A DNA stretch of 10,790 bases from Methanobacterium sp. (GCA_028682985.1 JAJRAE010000154.1:1-10790), one strand, 5' to 3'. Shown: positions 1-6,327, counted from the stretch's first letter. Program-made: numbers and translations. The notes: a model not told the origin generated them from the sequence alone.

Positions 1-315
1 AATATTCTACTGGGAACTGATAACCTCATGTTCAACTCTCCCAACATGTTTCGGGAGATGGAATATGCCCTGAAGGTTACCAGAGGATATTATAGGAATT
101 ATTTCCCTCCTGTTGAGATCATTAAAATGGCTACAGTAAACGCTGGTAAGGCACTTCAATTAAACACCGGCTCCATTTATGAGGGCAAATCTGCAGATAT
201 CATTATAACAGAACAGATATCCAGTAACCCCCATCTATCACTAATCAATCGTACCGAACCTGGGAATATAAAATGTGTAATAAAAGAGGGAGATGTTGTT
301 TTCAATCAATTATAG
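1..315 (+). CDS. Amidohydrolase family protein, C-terminal fragment (5' end outside window)
   Basis: The reading frame is open from base 1 to the TAG at 313-315, so only the last 104 residues are present. The fragment starts with ILLGTDN, which matches the late beta-strand of the amidohydrolase TIM barrel where an Asp binds the metal. It continues with a helix-rich stretch and a motif of the type MATVNAGKALQL, then GSIYEGKSADIIITE, the usual return to the small composite beta domain in cytosine-deaminase/chlorohydrolase-like (SsnA/COG0402-type) enzymes. The known chemistry of the family is metal-dependent hydrolytic deamination or dechlorination of cyclic nitrogen compounds; the substrate cannot be told from this end. 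A T6 tract at 352-357 could end its transcript. The next gene has its own TATA-like box, so it is probably not part of the same operon. Confidence 0.8.
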   Translation, partial: NILLGTDNLMFNSPNMFREMEYALKVTRGYYRNYFPPVEIIKMATVNAGKALQLNTGSIYEGKSADIIITEQISSNPHLSLINRTEPGNIKCVIKEGDVVFNQL

Positions 316-410
316 AGGAAATTTTAAATTTTAATACAAAAACATAATAAATTTTTTATCTAAATTATTTATATTAAATAAAAATAAAGAAACAAATATT
401 TTAATAAAAA

Positions 411-428
411 TATAATATATGACCATAT
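411..428 (+). promoter_or_regulatory. Probable TATA box and overlapping small palindrome before the UspA gene
   Basis: TATAATATAT at 411-420 lies in a long AT-rich spacer, in an A-rich context that suits a BRE/TATA element. A start site about 25 bases downstream would give a leader of roughly 45-50 bases before the GTG at 485. The perfect 5-bp inverted repeat ATATG-AC-CATAT at 417-428 overlaps the right edge of the box and could be an operator, though short AT palindromes are common by chance here. Nothing else is recognised in the 316-484 spacer. Confidence 0.4.
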
Positions 429-484
429 TGAATAAATCTTTCTTGATAATCTATGATTAACATTATTATAAAGAGGTGAACAGT

Positions 485-934
485 GTGTATAACAAAATTT
501 TGTTGCCAACAGATGGTTCAAAATATGCCGAAAATGCTGCGCAACATGCTATATGGATAGCTAGTAAGAGTGATGCAGTAATAATAGCTTTAAATGTGGT
601 TGATACATCCTCACTTGTGGGGCTACCTGCAGAAGACCTCACTGTAAGAGTAACTGAAATACTAAAAGAAGAAGCTCATAAATCACTGGAAAATATTCAG
701 GAAATGATTGAAGATTTTAAAAAAGAAAAAGGAATAGACAAAGATATTGAACTCATCAAACAGAGCAAAGAAGGATCTCCTGCTGATATTATACTTAAAA
801 CAGTGGATGAAGAAGATGTAGATCTTATAGTAATGGGAACATCTGGTAAACATGGTTTAGACAGATTTCTACTGGGAAGTGTAACTGAGAAGGTGGTAAG
901 ATCAGCTAAATGCCCAGTATTGGCAGTTCATTAA
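485..934 (+). CDS. Universal stress protein, UspA family, ATP-binding type
   Basis: A single-domain Usp of 149 residues beginning MYNKILLPTDGS, the classical first strand and loop with the nucleotide-contacting Asp. Near the C-terminus, GTSG-(9 residues)-GS matches the G-x2-G-x9-G(S/T) phosphate/ribose-binding motif of the ATP-binding class typified by MJ0577. It is then closed by VTEKVVRSAKCPVLAV, the usual last helix and strand. Family knowledge: cytoplasmic dimers that bind ATP and modulate stress or energy responses; the specific partner is unknown. The start is set at GTG 485 because AGGTGA at 474-479 sits 5 bases upstream. A GTG at 476 would overlap that site and add three residues (MNS) foreign to the family. 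The gene is followed after 49 bases by a CBS-domain gene with its own Shine-Dalgarno site, a common energy-sensing pairing and probably one operon. Confidence 0.9.
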   Translation: MYNKILLPTDGSKYAENAAQHAIWIASKSDAVIIALNVVDTSSLVGLPAEDLTVRVTEILKEEAHKSLENIQEMIEDFKKEKGIDKDIELIKQSKEGSPADIILKTVDEEDVDLIVMGTSGKHGLDRFLLGSVTEKVVRSAKCPVLAVH

Positions 935-983
935 TTCGTAAGGAAATAATTTATTATTTATTCTATTTAGGCTAGGTGAAGAA

Positions 984-1820
984 ATGCTAGTAAAAGATAT
1001 CATGTCAGAGAATGTACACCATATTCATGTTCCAGGAAACAGATCAAACGCGCTGGAACTTATGAGAGATAAAAATGTATCAGGATTACCGGTAGTAAAA
1101 AATGGCACCAAAAAATTAATAGGCATCTTAACAAGATCGGACCTAGTTAAAAACCCGGATGAGGAACAGATAGCATTGATAATGACACGGGATGTTATAA
1201 CCGCCAGTCCAGACCAGGACATAAAAGACGCCGCGGAAATTATGCTTAGCTATGGAATAAGAAGAATTCCCGTTGTGGAGAATGGTGAACTTGTAGGTTT
1301 GGTTACAGCATCGGATATAATAAATAAGGCTTTATGGAAGCTGGATATTAAAGAGCCGACTGAGAACTATATGATAAAAAGTATTCCCACCTCATGGGAG
1401 AGAACCCCTCTAAACATAGCCTTTGAAACCATGAGATTCTTCAACCTTAGAGTTCTCCTGGCCCTTAACAAGGACGGTAAATTATCCGGAATATTAACAG
1501 AAACCGATTTTATAGAAGAAAGCGAGATAATCTCTGAAAGAACGGTGCATAACACTTCTGTAGGTACTGAAGGGGATAAATGGTCGTGGGACAGTAAAAA
1601 CGTCTTATATGTTATTAAACACCATCTTCAATTTTCCAATAAAGAAGTTAAAGACGTTGCAGCCACTGAATTAGTTATTGTAACCACTAAAACATCGGTA
1701 AAGGAATGCGCTAATAAGATGCGTCAGAACAACATCGAACAGATTCCTGTAATTGATGTGGAAGGCGAACTGGTAGGACTGGTAAGGGCAACCGACTTAA
1801 TAAAAGCCATAACCGATTAA
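984..1820 (+). CDS. Four-CBS-domain protein (probable adenine-nucleotide sensor)
   Basis: 278 residues made of two Bateman modules. CBS repeats lie at about 1-58, 62-116, 124-180 and 220-278. Each ends in the adenosine-contacting pattern: GILTRSDLV (47-55), GLVTASDII (105-113), GILTETDFI (169-177) and GLVRATDLI (265-273). A roughly 35-residue linker (188-222), rich in Trp, Asp and Lys, separates repeats 3 and 4. No catalytic, DNA-binding or membrane domain is fused, so it probably acts as a regulatory protein that binds AMP/ATP, SAM or a similar ligand and acts on a partner. Shine-Dalgarno AGGTGA at 974-979 supports ATG 984. The gene lies 49 bases after the UspA gene and one base before the next gene, so all three are likely co-expressed. 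The ligand and target are not visible from sequence. Confidence 0.88.
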   Translation: MLVKDIMSENVHHIHVPGNRSNALELMRDKNVSGLPVVKNGTKKLIGILTRSDLVKNPDEEQIALIMTRDVITASPDQDIKDAAEIMLSYGIRRIPVVENGELVGLVTASDIINKALWKLDIKEPTENYMIKSIPTSWERTPLNIAFETMRFFNLRVLLALNKDGKLSGILTETDFIEESEIISERTVHNTSVGTEGDKWSWDSKNVLYVIKHHLQFSNKEVKDVAATELVIVTTKTSVKECANKMRQNNIEQIPVIDVEGELVGLVRATDLIKAITD

Positions 1821-1821
1821 T

Positions 1822-2337
1822 ATGTCTGAAGCAACTGATCCTTTATATGATAAAGGAATAGAAGATAATGAATCTTCATCTGAATTGGATAATACTCAAT
1901 CCTCGGATCAATCGGAGATTGTTTATCCCATTTTAAAGATAAAATCCCATGATGGAGATATAAATATTGTAGGTAAATATAAAGGTGAAGTTTCAGTTAA
2001 ACCTATTAATCTTAAATTTATCATGGCCACTCTCTGGTGGGAGAAAGCCCCTGAATTGGAGACCTTTTTTAATGTACTTGAATTAACCATTAAAAGAGCC
2101 TTACAGGAAGTTTATCCACACCATAAGCTGGTGATGGATTACCATTACAATGCCAATGATCATCTGGAAGATGCCTCGGAGATTGTGGTGGAAATTGAAA
2201 AAGTATTTGCTGATGAGACTGAAGTTCAGGTGGAAGGAGACAGTATCGTTCTAATGGGAAAGGATGACCGGGGATTTTTAAAAAAGATCACCAGTTTCCG
2301 CAGGAAAGTTACTGAAGAAATCCATAAAGAACTCTAA
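1822..2337 (+). CDS. Unrecognised 171-residue protein coupled to the CBS-domain gene
   Basis: I do not recognise a family. Residues 1-33 are acidic and Ser/Asn-rich, probably disordered. From about residue 34 a folded alpha/beta region starts (YPILKIKSHDGDINIVGKY). It includes a Trp-Trp segment (LWWEKAPE), a helix, the His-rich stretch YPHHKLVMDYHYNAND, a Glu/Val-rich strand, and a basic C-terminal helix. There is no signal peptide or membrane segment and there are no cysteines. The ATG is one base after the CBS-gene stop and has no Shine-Dalgarno of its own, which points to translation by re-initiation and a tight functional link, perhaps as the CBS protein's partner or effector (inference). 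Codon use resembles the neighbours. Confidence 0.78.
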   Translation: MSEATDPLYDKGIEDNESSSELDNTQSSDQSEIVYPILKIKSHDGDINIVGKYKGEVSVKPINLKFIMATLWWEKAPELETFFNVLELTIKRALQEVYPHHKLVMDYHYNANDHLEDASEIVVEIEKVFADETEVQVEGDSIVLMGKDDRGFLKKITSFRRKVTEEIHKEL

Positions 2338-2383
2338 AATTTAAACTATTTTTGATTTAGTTCTTTAAATTATTGCTGATAAT

Positions 2384-3187
2384 ATGCGAATAAAGACTCT
2401 GACCATTTCATTACTATTTCTGGCCGCCCTAATAGTGGGTTACATGTTTATTGAACCTTACTGGATAGAGACCAGGGAGATAACAATAGAATCTAATCAA
2501 ATTCCTGATAATTTTAATGGAACAAAAATAGTATATCTCACTGATATTCATGCCGGCCCTTTTTTTAGTAAGGATAGGCTGGACAATCTTGTAAGCCAGA
2601 TTAATAACCTGCACCCGGATATTATTCTTTTAGGTGGAGATTATGTCAGTGGGGAAGATACCTATATAAATTCCACCTTTGACTCCTTAAATAAATTACA
2701 GGCTCCTTTGGGTATCTACGCCGTATTAGGAAATACAGACCCTCAATATTACTCCTGGATGGCCCTAGAAAACTCTACAACTATTATAGATATAGGTAAT
2801 ATGGGTGACTGGGCGGGAAATAGTTCAGGCATGATTAGAATTGGGGGAGTGGGAGCAGAAAACGACCGACAGGATATAGATGATGCTGTAGGTAACGCCA
2901 CCTCCAGTGATTTTGTAATTCTACTTAAACATGAACCGGACTATTTTGATGAGGTTAATAAATCCATGGTAGACCTGGTTTTATCAGGCCACACCCATGG
3001 AGGTCAGGTTACATTCTTCGGGCTATGGGCTTTCTACTTACCATCAGACGGTACAAAATACAGAACAGGAGTCTTTAAAGAGAGTAACAGTACCCTTATA
3101 GTTAGTAACGGCGTCGGAACTGTCGGATTACCCATGAGATTCTTTGCCCGGCCCCAAATACTAGTTATAACTCTTAAAAAGATTTGA
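2384..3187 (+). CDS. Membrane-anchored calcineurin-like metallophosphoesterase
   Basis: 267 residues. Residues 5-23 form an uncleaved-looking N-terminal transmembrane anchor (LTISLLFLAALIVGYMFI), which would place the catalytic domain outside the membrane. The metallophosphoesterase motifs come in order: LTDIHAGP (52-59), LLGGDYVSG (82-90), GNTD (116-119), KHEP (182-185) and SGHTHGGQV (201-209). This layout resembles the YkuE/YaeI group of two-metal phosphoesterases, some of which act on lipid-linked phosphates; the substrate here is unknown. In motif III the usual catalytic His of GNH(D/E) is replaced by Thr; related archaeal enzymes can carry GNCD, so activity as a phosphodiesterase is still possible. 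The start is ATG 2384, where only a weak TGAT match to the Shine-Dalgarno is seen. It runs convergently with larE and ends before a T8 tract. Confidence 0.87.
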   Translation: MRIKTLTISLLFLAALIVGYMFIEPYWIETREITIESNQIPDNFNGTKIVYLTDIHAGPFFSKDRLDNLVSQINNLHPDIILLGGDYVSGEDTYINSTFDSLNKLQAPLGIYAVLGNTDPQYYSWMALENSTTIIDIGNMGDWAGNSSGMIRIGGVGAENDRQDIDDAVGNATSSDFVILLKHEPDYFDEVNKSMVDLVLSGHTHGGQVTFFGLWAFYLPSDGTKYRTGVFKESNSTLIVSNGVGTVGLPMRFFARPQILVITLKKI

Positions 3188-3202
3188 TAGTACATAGAAG
3201 AG

Positions 3203-3210
3203 TTTTTTTT
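3203..3210 (+). terminator. Poly-T terminator after the metallophosphoesterase gene
   Basis: An uninterrupted T8 run starts 16 bases after the stop codon, within the 68-base convergent gap to larE. Runs of T without a stable hairpin are the normal archaeal termination signal. No equally strong T run is seen for larE on the other strand. Confidence 0.55.
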
Positions 3211-3255
3211 ATTCATAAAAGCATTTTAATTAATATTTAATAAATAAATAATCGA

Positions 3256-4308
3256 CTAAATAATTCGCCTGATTAATGGTAAGACCTTGTTCAACAAATC
3301 CTGGGCGGATTCCCTATCCTTAACTCGGCGGGCAATAATCTTTCCCTTTTTAAAAATGGTTATATTGCTATCGTCCAGTTCTATCATAGCCACGCCCATC
3401 TGGGCGGAACATTTTACATCCCCCAGCTGCGCCATCTCCTGGCAGGTTTCTGGTATGCTGATCTGGTAGGGCAGTTCTGTCTCTATCATTATCTTATTTG
3501 CTTCATCCCGGCATGGTTTGTAGATGACCAGCTCTTTATCTTGGTTGGTAAAATTTGTTATATCCAATAAAACTTTATTAAACCCCAGTGAAATTAATTC
3601 TGAAGTTATATTGTTTAATGTTTCCCTGTTTAAGAGTCTGTCAGGATCAGATACTTCTATTCTGGCCTGATTTTCCTCATCTCTCACCCTTACAACTTCC
3701 AGTCCAGTGCTGTTTTTTACTAATTTTTCTGCTCTTTCAATTTTTTTTATCTTCTGGGGAGTGATTTCTGTACCACTGGGTATTCTAGTAGCGTAACAGG
3801 TGGTAGACTGAGAATAAGCTATTTTTAAATCATTTAAAACTGCTCTAACCTCTTCTGCAGTTAGCCCCCCATACACCAGGGGTGTTGATATGTTTTTCTG
3901 GTAGATTACCATTATTCCCGGCCGATCTTCCAGTAGATCACTGATATTGGTGCCGTCTGCTATTTCATCGAACTTTTTTTCATGTAAATAATCCAACAAT
4001 ATGCTGTACATTTTATTTTTACAGATGTAGCATCTATGGGTAGGGTTGGAACGGAAATTCTGATCATCCAGAAAATTTTCCTTTAAAATTACATGTTTAA
4101 TACCTATGCTGGACGCTATAATCTGGGCTTTTCCGATGAAATCTGAGGGTAGAACTCCATTATCAACTGTCACTGCTACTGCTTCCAGGGCTGATTCATA
4201 TGCCAGTTTAGCTAGTAGTGTGCTGTCAGCACCTCCAGAAAAGGCCACCACCACCTTTTTATCCCGGAGTTTTTCTCTTGCCTTATCTAATTTTTCCTTT
4301 AAATGCAT
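3256..4308 (-). CDS. larE: LarE-type ATP-dependent sulfur transferase with C-terminal Cys domain
   Basis: 350 residues. A PP-loop ATP pyrophosphatase core starts with VVVAFSGGADSTLL (19-32), the SGGxDS adenylation loop. RCYICK (92-97) and TTCYATRIPSG (169-179) follow. Cys171 aligns in context with the sacrificial cysteine of Lactiplantibacillus LarE (in a CLxSRxPYG-like motif). Known LarE adenylates a nickel-pincer cofactor precursor and donates sulfur from that cysteine or from a [4Fe-4S]-bound sulfide. Typical LarE is about 270-280 residues; here the core ends near 260 and an added segment of about 90 residues carries Cys266, Cys289 and Cys300 and ends in a basic helix. No larB or larC is in view, and the upstream neighbour is tfuA (36-base gap), so the real acceptor may be something other than the lactate racemase cofactor. 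Start ATG 4308 is preceded by GGAG about 9 bases away. Confident on the family, unsure of the substrate. Confidence 0.85.
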   Translation of the reverse strand: MHLKEKLDKAREKLRDKKVVVAFSGGADSTLLAKLAYESALEAVAVTVDNGVLPSDFIGKAQIIASSIGIKHVILKENFLDDQNFRSNPTHRCYICKNKMYSILLDYLHEKKFDEIADGTNISDLLEDRPGIMVIYQKNISTPLVYGGLTAEEVRAVLNDLKIAYSQSTTCYATRIPSGTEITPQKIKKIERAEKLVKNSTGLEVVRVRDEENQARIEVSDPDRLLNRETLNNITSELISLGFNKVLLDITNFTNQDKELVIYKPCRDEANKIMIETELPYQISIPETCQEMAQLGDVKCSAQMGVAMIELDDSNITIFKKGKIIARRVKDRESAQDLLNKVLPLIRRII

Positions 4309-4344
4309 AAACCAGCTCTCCGGAATCTTAATAAGCTATTTTCT

Positions 4345-4983
4345 TTAACTAAAATTTTCTTTGATATATTTCAAAACCAGTAGGGCATCTTCCCTTTTTA
4401 TATCGGTGCCTTTTTCTTTTATGAATTTCTTTAATAAATTTTTTCTGGAATTTTTGAGGTTTGATTTCTTTAACACCAGATCATAGGTTCTTTTTGGATA
4501 ATATATGGATTTAGCTGTTTTATATAAATCATTTAATTCTTCTAGAGTTATTATTCCCTCTTTACAGGCCGATTTAAAGTTGTAGTTCATGTTGATCAAG
4601 GCTTCTGATAACAGTTGTGAGGTTTGGGGATTGAAAACCACTGCTACATCATCATCAGACTCGATTTCAGCAGTTTTATAGGCCTTATATACTCTGCCTA
4701 CACCTATCATGCCCATATCATCCAGTTCAGAAGCTCTTAAAGCACCCATGCTTCCCCCTCCCACTACCTTTACCCCCATATCCAGGGCTTTTAGTATTTC
4801 CTTATGTGATACAGCAGGTCTCTGGTGGAAAACCCCGTCTATAATCCCTATAACTCGGGGTTTATCACTTAATGCGTCTAAAATATCATCCCTGCCTACT
4901 GGTGGACGATATTCAGCTTTTAGGATTTTCTGGGCATCTTCATGTGACAAGGAAGGTCCGGTGAATATGATAACATCGTTCAT
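4345..4983 (-). CDS. tfuA: TfuA-like protein, YcaO partner in protein thioamidation
   Basis: 212 residues. The TfuA core is clear: VIIFTGPSLS (4-13), YRPPVGRDDI (25-34), IIDGVFHQRPAVSHKEIL (47-64), then GGGSMGALRASELDDMGMIG (75-94) and VGRVYKAYK; a Lys-rich helical tail follows. Known role: TfuA works with YcaO to turn a peptide amide into a thioamide, in methanogens on the active-site glycine of McrA, apparently by helping sulfide delivery. No ycaO is in the window. The start is ATG 4983, because AGAGGT lies at 4987-4992 and a TATA-like box at 5021-5030 places transcription start near 5000. The longer TTG start at 5013 would lie upstream of that transcript start and would place the Shine-Dalgarno inside the coding region. 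It is followed by larE in the same direction, suggesting a sulfur-transfer pair (inference). Confidence 0.88.
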   Translation of the reverse strand: MNDVIIFTGPSLSHEDAQKILKAEYRPPVGRDDILDALSDKPRVIGIIDGVFHQRPAVSHKEILKALDMGVKVVGGGSMGALRASELDDMGMIGVGRVYKAYKTAEIESDDDVAVVFNPQTSQLLSEALINMNYNFKSACKEGIITLEELNDLYKTAKSIYYPKRTYDLVLKKSNLKNSRKNLLKKFIKEKGTDIKREDALLVLKYIKENFS

Positions 4984-5020
4984 TTTACCTCTGATAAAAT
5001 TGTTATTATTCAATGTAACT

Positions 5021-5030
5021 CTTTATATTT
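5021..5030 (-). promoter_or_regulatory. TATA-like box for tfuA-larE
   Basis: On the minus strand this reads AAATATAAAG preceded by A-rich bases. A start site about 25 bases downstream falls near 5000, leaving a leader of about 17-20 bases that contains AGAGGT before ATG 4983. The geometry fits a dedicated promoter for the tfuA-larE pair. Confidence 0.5.
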
Positions 5031-5042
5031 CTATTAAATTAA

Positions 5043-5078
5043 AATTTTGATTAATTAATAATGTTAAGAATCAAAATT
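5043..5078. repeat. Perfect 10-bp inverted repeat upstream of tfuA
   Basis: AATTTTGATT (5043-5052) and AATCAAAATT (5069-5078) are exact reverse complements separated by 16 bases. The repeat lies just upstream of the tfuA TATA-like box and 41-77 bases after the HD-gene stop. It could be an operator for tfuA-larE or part of the 3' end of the HD transcript. It is AT-only except for one G/C pair, so chance cannot be excluded. Confidence 0.45.
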
Positions 5079-5084
5079 CAATTG

Positions 5085-5119
5085 AAAAAACAAATTTAAT
5101 AAGTGCAATCTGCAAAAAA
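5085..5119 (-). terminator. T-tract terminator region after the HD-domain gene
   Basis: Directly after the TAG stop the minus strand carries T6 (5114-5119) and then a second T6 (5085-5090). This is the usual archaeal pattern of one or more oligo-T tracts, and it separates the HD gene from the tfuA promoter. Confidence 0.4.
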
Positions 5120-5596
5120 CTAGCCTAATAATTCCCTATGCAATTTTCTTAATCTCAAGAGAGAAGGATGATCTTTTCCCATGCTTTTCTCCCATTTTGA
5201 AACAACAAATTGCAGGTTAACCTCCTTTATACCATGTATCAGATTATCAGCATGGGTAACTATCTTCTCCTCTAAAGACAGGGGCAGGTAATCCTGGGGT
5301 GGAAGACCCATCTTTACTGCTTCTGCCTGTGTTATTCCCGCTCCAATATGTACTTCAGCTATTCTAACTATTTCCAGGGGAAATCCATTTTCCTTCAAAA
5401 TCCGACCGCCTTCTATACCGTGCCAGATTCCCTGGGTTTTAAGCCTCCCCACATCATGCATCAGAGCGCCCGCACCAACAACGTCTTCATCAATTTCAAA
5501 ATTAGCCGCAATATCCTGTGCTTTATTTAAAACTGCATTAGAATGTTCTATTATATATTGGGAACAGTTTAAATCTTCTAGAAGTTTCAGATTCAA
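5120..5596 (-). CDS. HD-domain phosphohydrolase (TIGR00295-like)
   Basis: 158 residues forming a compact HD-superfamily domain. The metal-binding series is visible: His18 (IIEHSNAV), His47-Asp48 (ALMHDVGR), His59 (WHGIEGG), His83 (AEVHIGAG) and Asp117 (THADNLI). This fits a divalent-metal phosphohydrolase acting on a nucleotide or cyclic nucleotide; the true substrate of this archaeal family is not known to me. The start is TTG 5596, chosen because AGAGGG at 5603-5608 is 6 bases upstream and there is no suitable ATG nearby. It follows tfe after 63 bases in the same direction. I recall the tfe-HD pairing in other methanogens (for example Methanocaldococcus), which would suggest a housekeeping RNA- or nucleotide-related job, but this is unchecked. 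It has no membrane segment. Confidence 0.85.
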   Translation of the reverse strand: MNLKLLEDLNCSQYIIEHSNAVLNKAQDIAANFEIDEDVVGAGALMHDVGRLKTQGIWHGIEGGRILKENGFPLEIVRIAEVHIGAGITQAEAVKMGLPPQDYLPLSLEEKIVTHADNLIHGIKEVNLQFVVSKWEKSMGKDHPSLLRLRKLHRELLG

Positions 5597-5629
5597 TAAG
5601 TTCCCTCTTTAAAAGAAAATTTATTATAT

Positions 5630-5653
5630 AAAAAAAAGTAGATTAAAAAAAAA
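5630..5653 (-). terminator. Double poly-T terminator after tfe
   Basis: The minus strand carries T9 (5645-5653) and T8 (5630-5637) within 25 bases, starting 7 bases after the tfe stop. This strong archaeal-type terminator suggests that most transcription ends before the HD gene. The AT-rich bases between it and the HD start (around 5622-5632, TTTATATAAT) might also act as a TATA box for that gene. Confidence 0.55.
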
Positions 5654-5659
5654 TTTGGA

Positions 5660-6148
5660 TTAATTCATCCTGTTTTTTAATTCTTTTAATTCATCTATTA
5701 TGGCGGAGTTGTCCTGATATTCCAGTGGCTCTCCACATTCTCCACAGGTGAAGTTATTTTCAGAGGCTTCTTCGAAGTTGTATCTATGTTCATTGCTTTT
5801 ACATACAAAAAACATGTTCCCTTCTTCATATTCCAGTGAATCATTGAGCTCACTGGATATCTTCTCATATTTCTCATCTAATATTTCGAAGACTTTTTTC
5901 TCTTCAAATGTCCAGTTATAGGTGTACCATTGTGTTTCTGGATCTTTACTTCTCTTATAACTGGCAATTCCTGCATCATAGAGTTTATATAAGACCCTTC
6001 GCACTATGTTGAGTCTAATTTCTGTTACCTCTGCTATTTCTTCATCAGTGGTTTTACCTTCCAACATACATTTAATGATGGAAACACTGTTCTCATCATC
6101 GTTGGTAATGCTAGTAAGAATTTCTTGTACTGCTACATCTTCAAACAA
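5660..6148 (-). CDS. tfe: Transcription factor E, alpha subunit
   Basis: 162 residues. An N-terminal extended winged helix (about 1-95) contains IIKCMLEGKTTDEEIAEV, a recognition-helix region (RLNIVRRVLYKLYDAGIASY) and the characteristic WYTYNW (74-79). A linker helix follows, then a C-terminal zinc ribbon (about 112-145). TFE is the archaeal homologue of TFIIE-alpha; it binds the RNA polymerase clamp/stalk and helps open the promoter. The ribbon is unusual: the first half reads CKSNEHRYNF, with Cys116 but no second Cys of a CxxC, and the second half is intact (Cys135, Cys138). His121 may be the fourth ligand. Start is TTG 6148 with GGGAGGG at 6157-6163, 8 bases upstream; an ATG that overlaps this site is out of frame and stops at once. 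Confidence 0.93.
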   Translation of the reverse strand: MFEDVAVQEILTSITNDDENSVSIIKCMLEGKTTDEEIAEVTEIRLNIVRRVLYKLYDAGIASYKRSKDPETQWYTYNWTFEEKKVFEILDEKYEKISSELNDSLEYEEGNMFFVCKSNEHRYNFEEASENNFTCGECGEPLEYQDNSAIIDELKELKNRMN

Positions 6149-6185
6149 GATTAATTCCCTCCCATGTTTTAGTAGAGTTTATTAA

Positions 6186-6196
6186 GTTATATTATT
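6186..6196 (-). promoter_or_regulatory. Probable TATA box for tfe
   Basis: On the minus strand the region reads AATAATATAAC. A start site about 25 bases downstream falls near 6165, just ahead of GGGAGGG (6157-6163), giving a leader of about 17-20 bases. A short inverted repeat GACC-CAAATA-GGTC lies just upstream (6200-6213). Confidence 0.4.
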
Positions 6197-6262
6197 TCTG
6201 ACCCAAATAGGTCTTATTTTTATTATTCGGGCAATCAAATAAAAAAATTCAGTGATCAACCA

Positions 6263-6327
6263 ACAAATTGGAACGCAATTAAATAAATAATTTTTAGTGA
6301 AGCAATTTGTGCTGCTGAAATTACTTC
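6263..6327 (-). repeat. Overlapping, mutually exclusive inverted repeats upstream of tfe
   Basis: On the minus strand GAAGTAATTT (6327-6318) and AAATTGCTTC (6308-6299) can form a 10-bp RNA stem with one U-G wobble around a 9-base loop. The segment 6303-6310 is also an exact 8-bp reverse complement of 6263-6270 (ACAAATTG and CAATTTGT on the plus strand), so the two stems compete. The site is in the 262-base gap between the CofE-like gene and tfe. It may be a 3' structure of the upstream transcript or a long-leader element of tfe. I see no ORF with coding character in this gap. Confidence 0.35.

Noticed and set aside
316..484. Possible small RNA or leader element in the AT-rich spacer before the UspA gene
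   Set aside because: Only a TATA-like box, a 5-bp palindrome and a T6 tract are visible; there is no GC-richer structured core.
4984..5013. Longer TfuA with a TTG start at 5013
   Set aside because: The added residues are Asn-rich and unlike TfuA; the Shine-Dalgarno would be inside the coding region, and the predicted transcript starts downstream of this codon.
4709..5050. 113-codon plus-strand frame opposite the start of tfuA
   Set aside because: It overlaps the conserved TfuA core on the other strand; there is no Shine-Dalgarno and composition is shadow-like.
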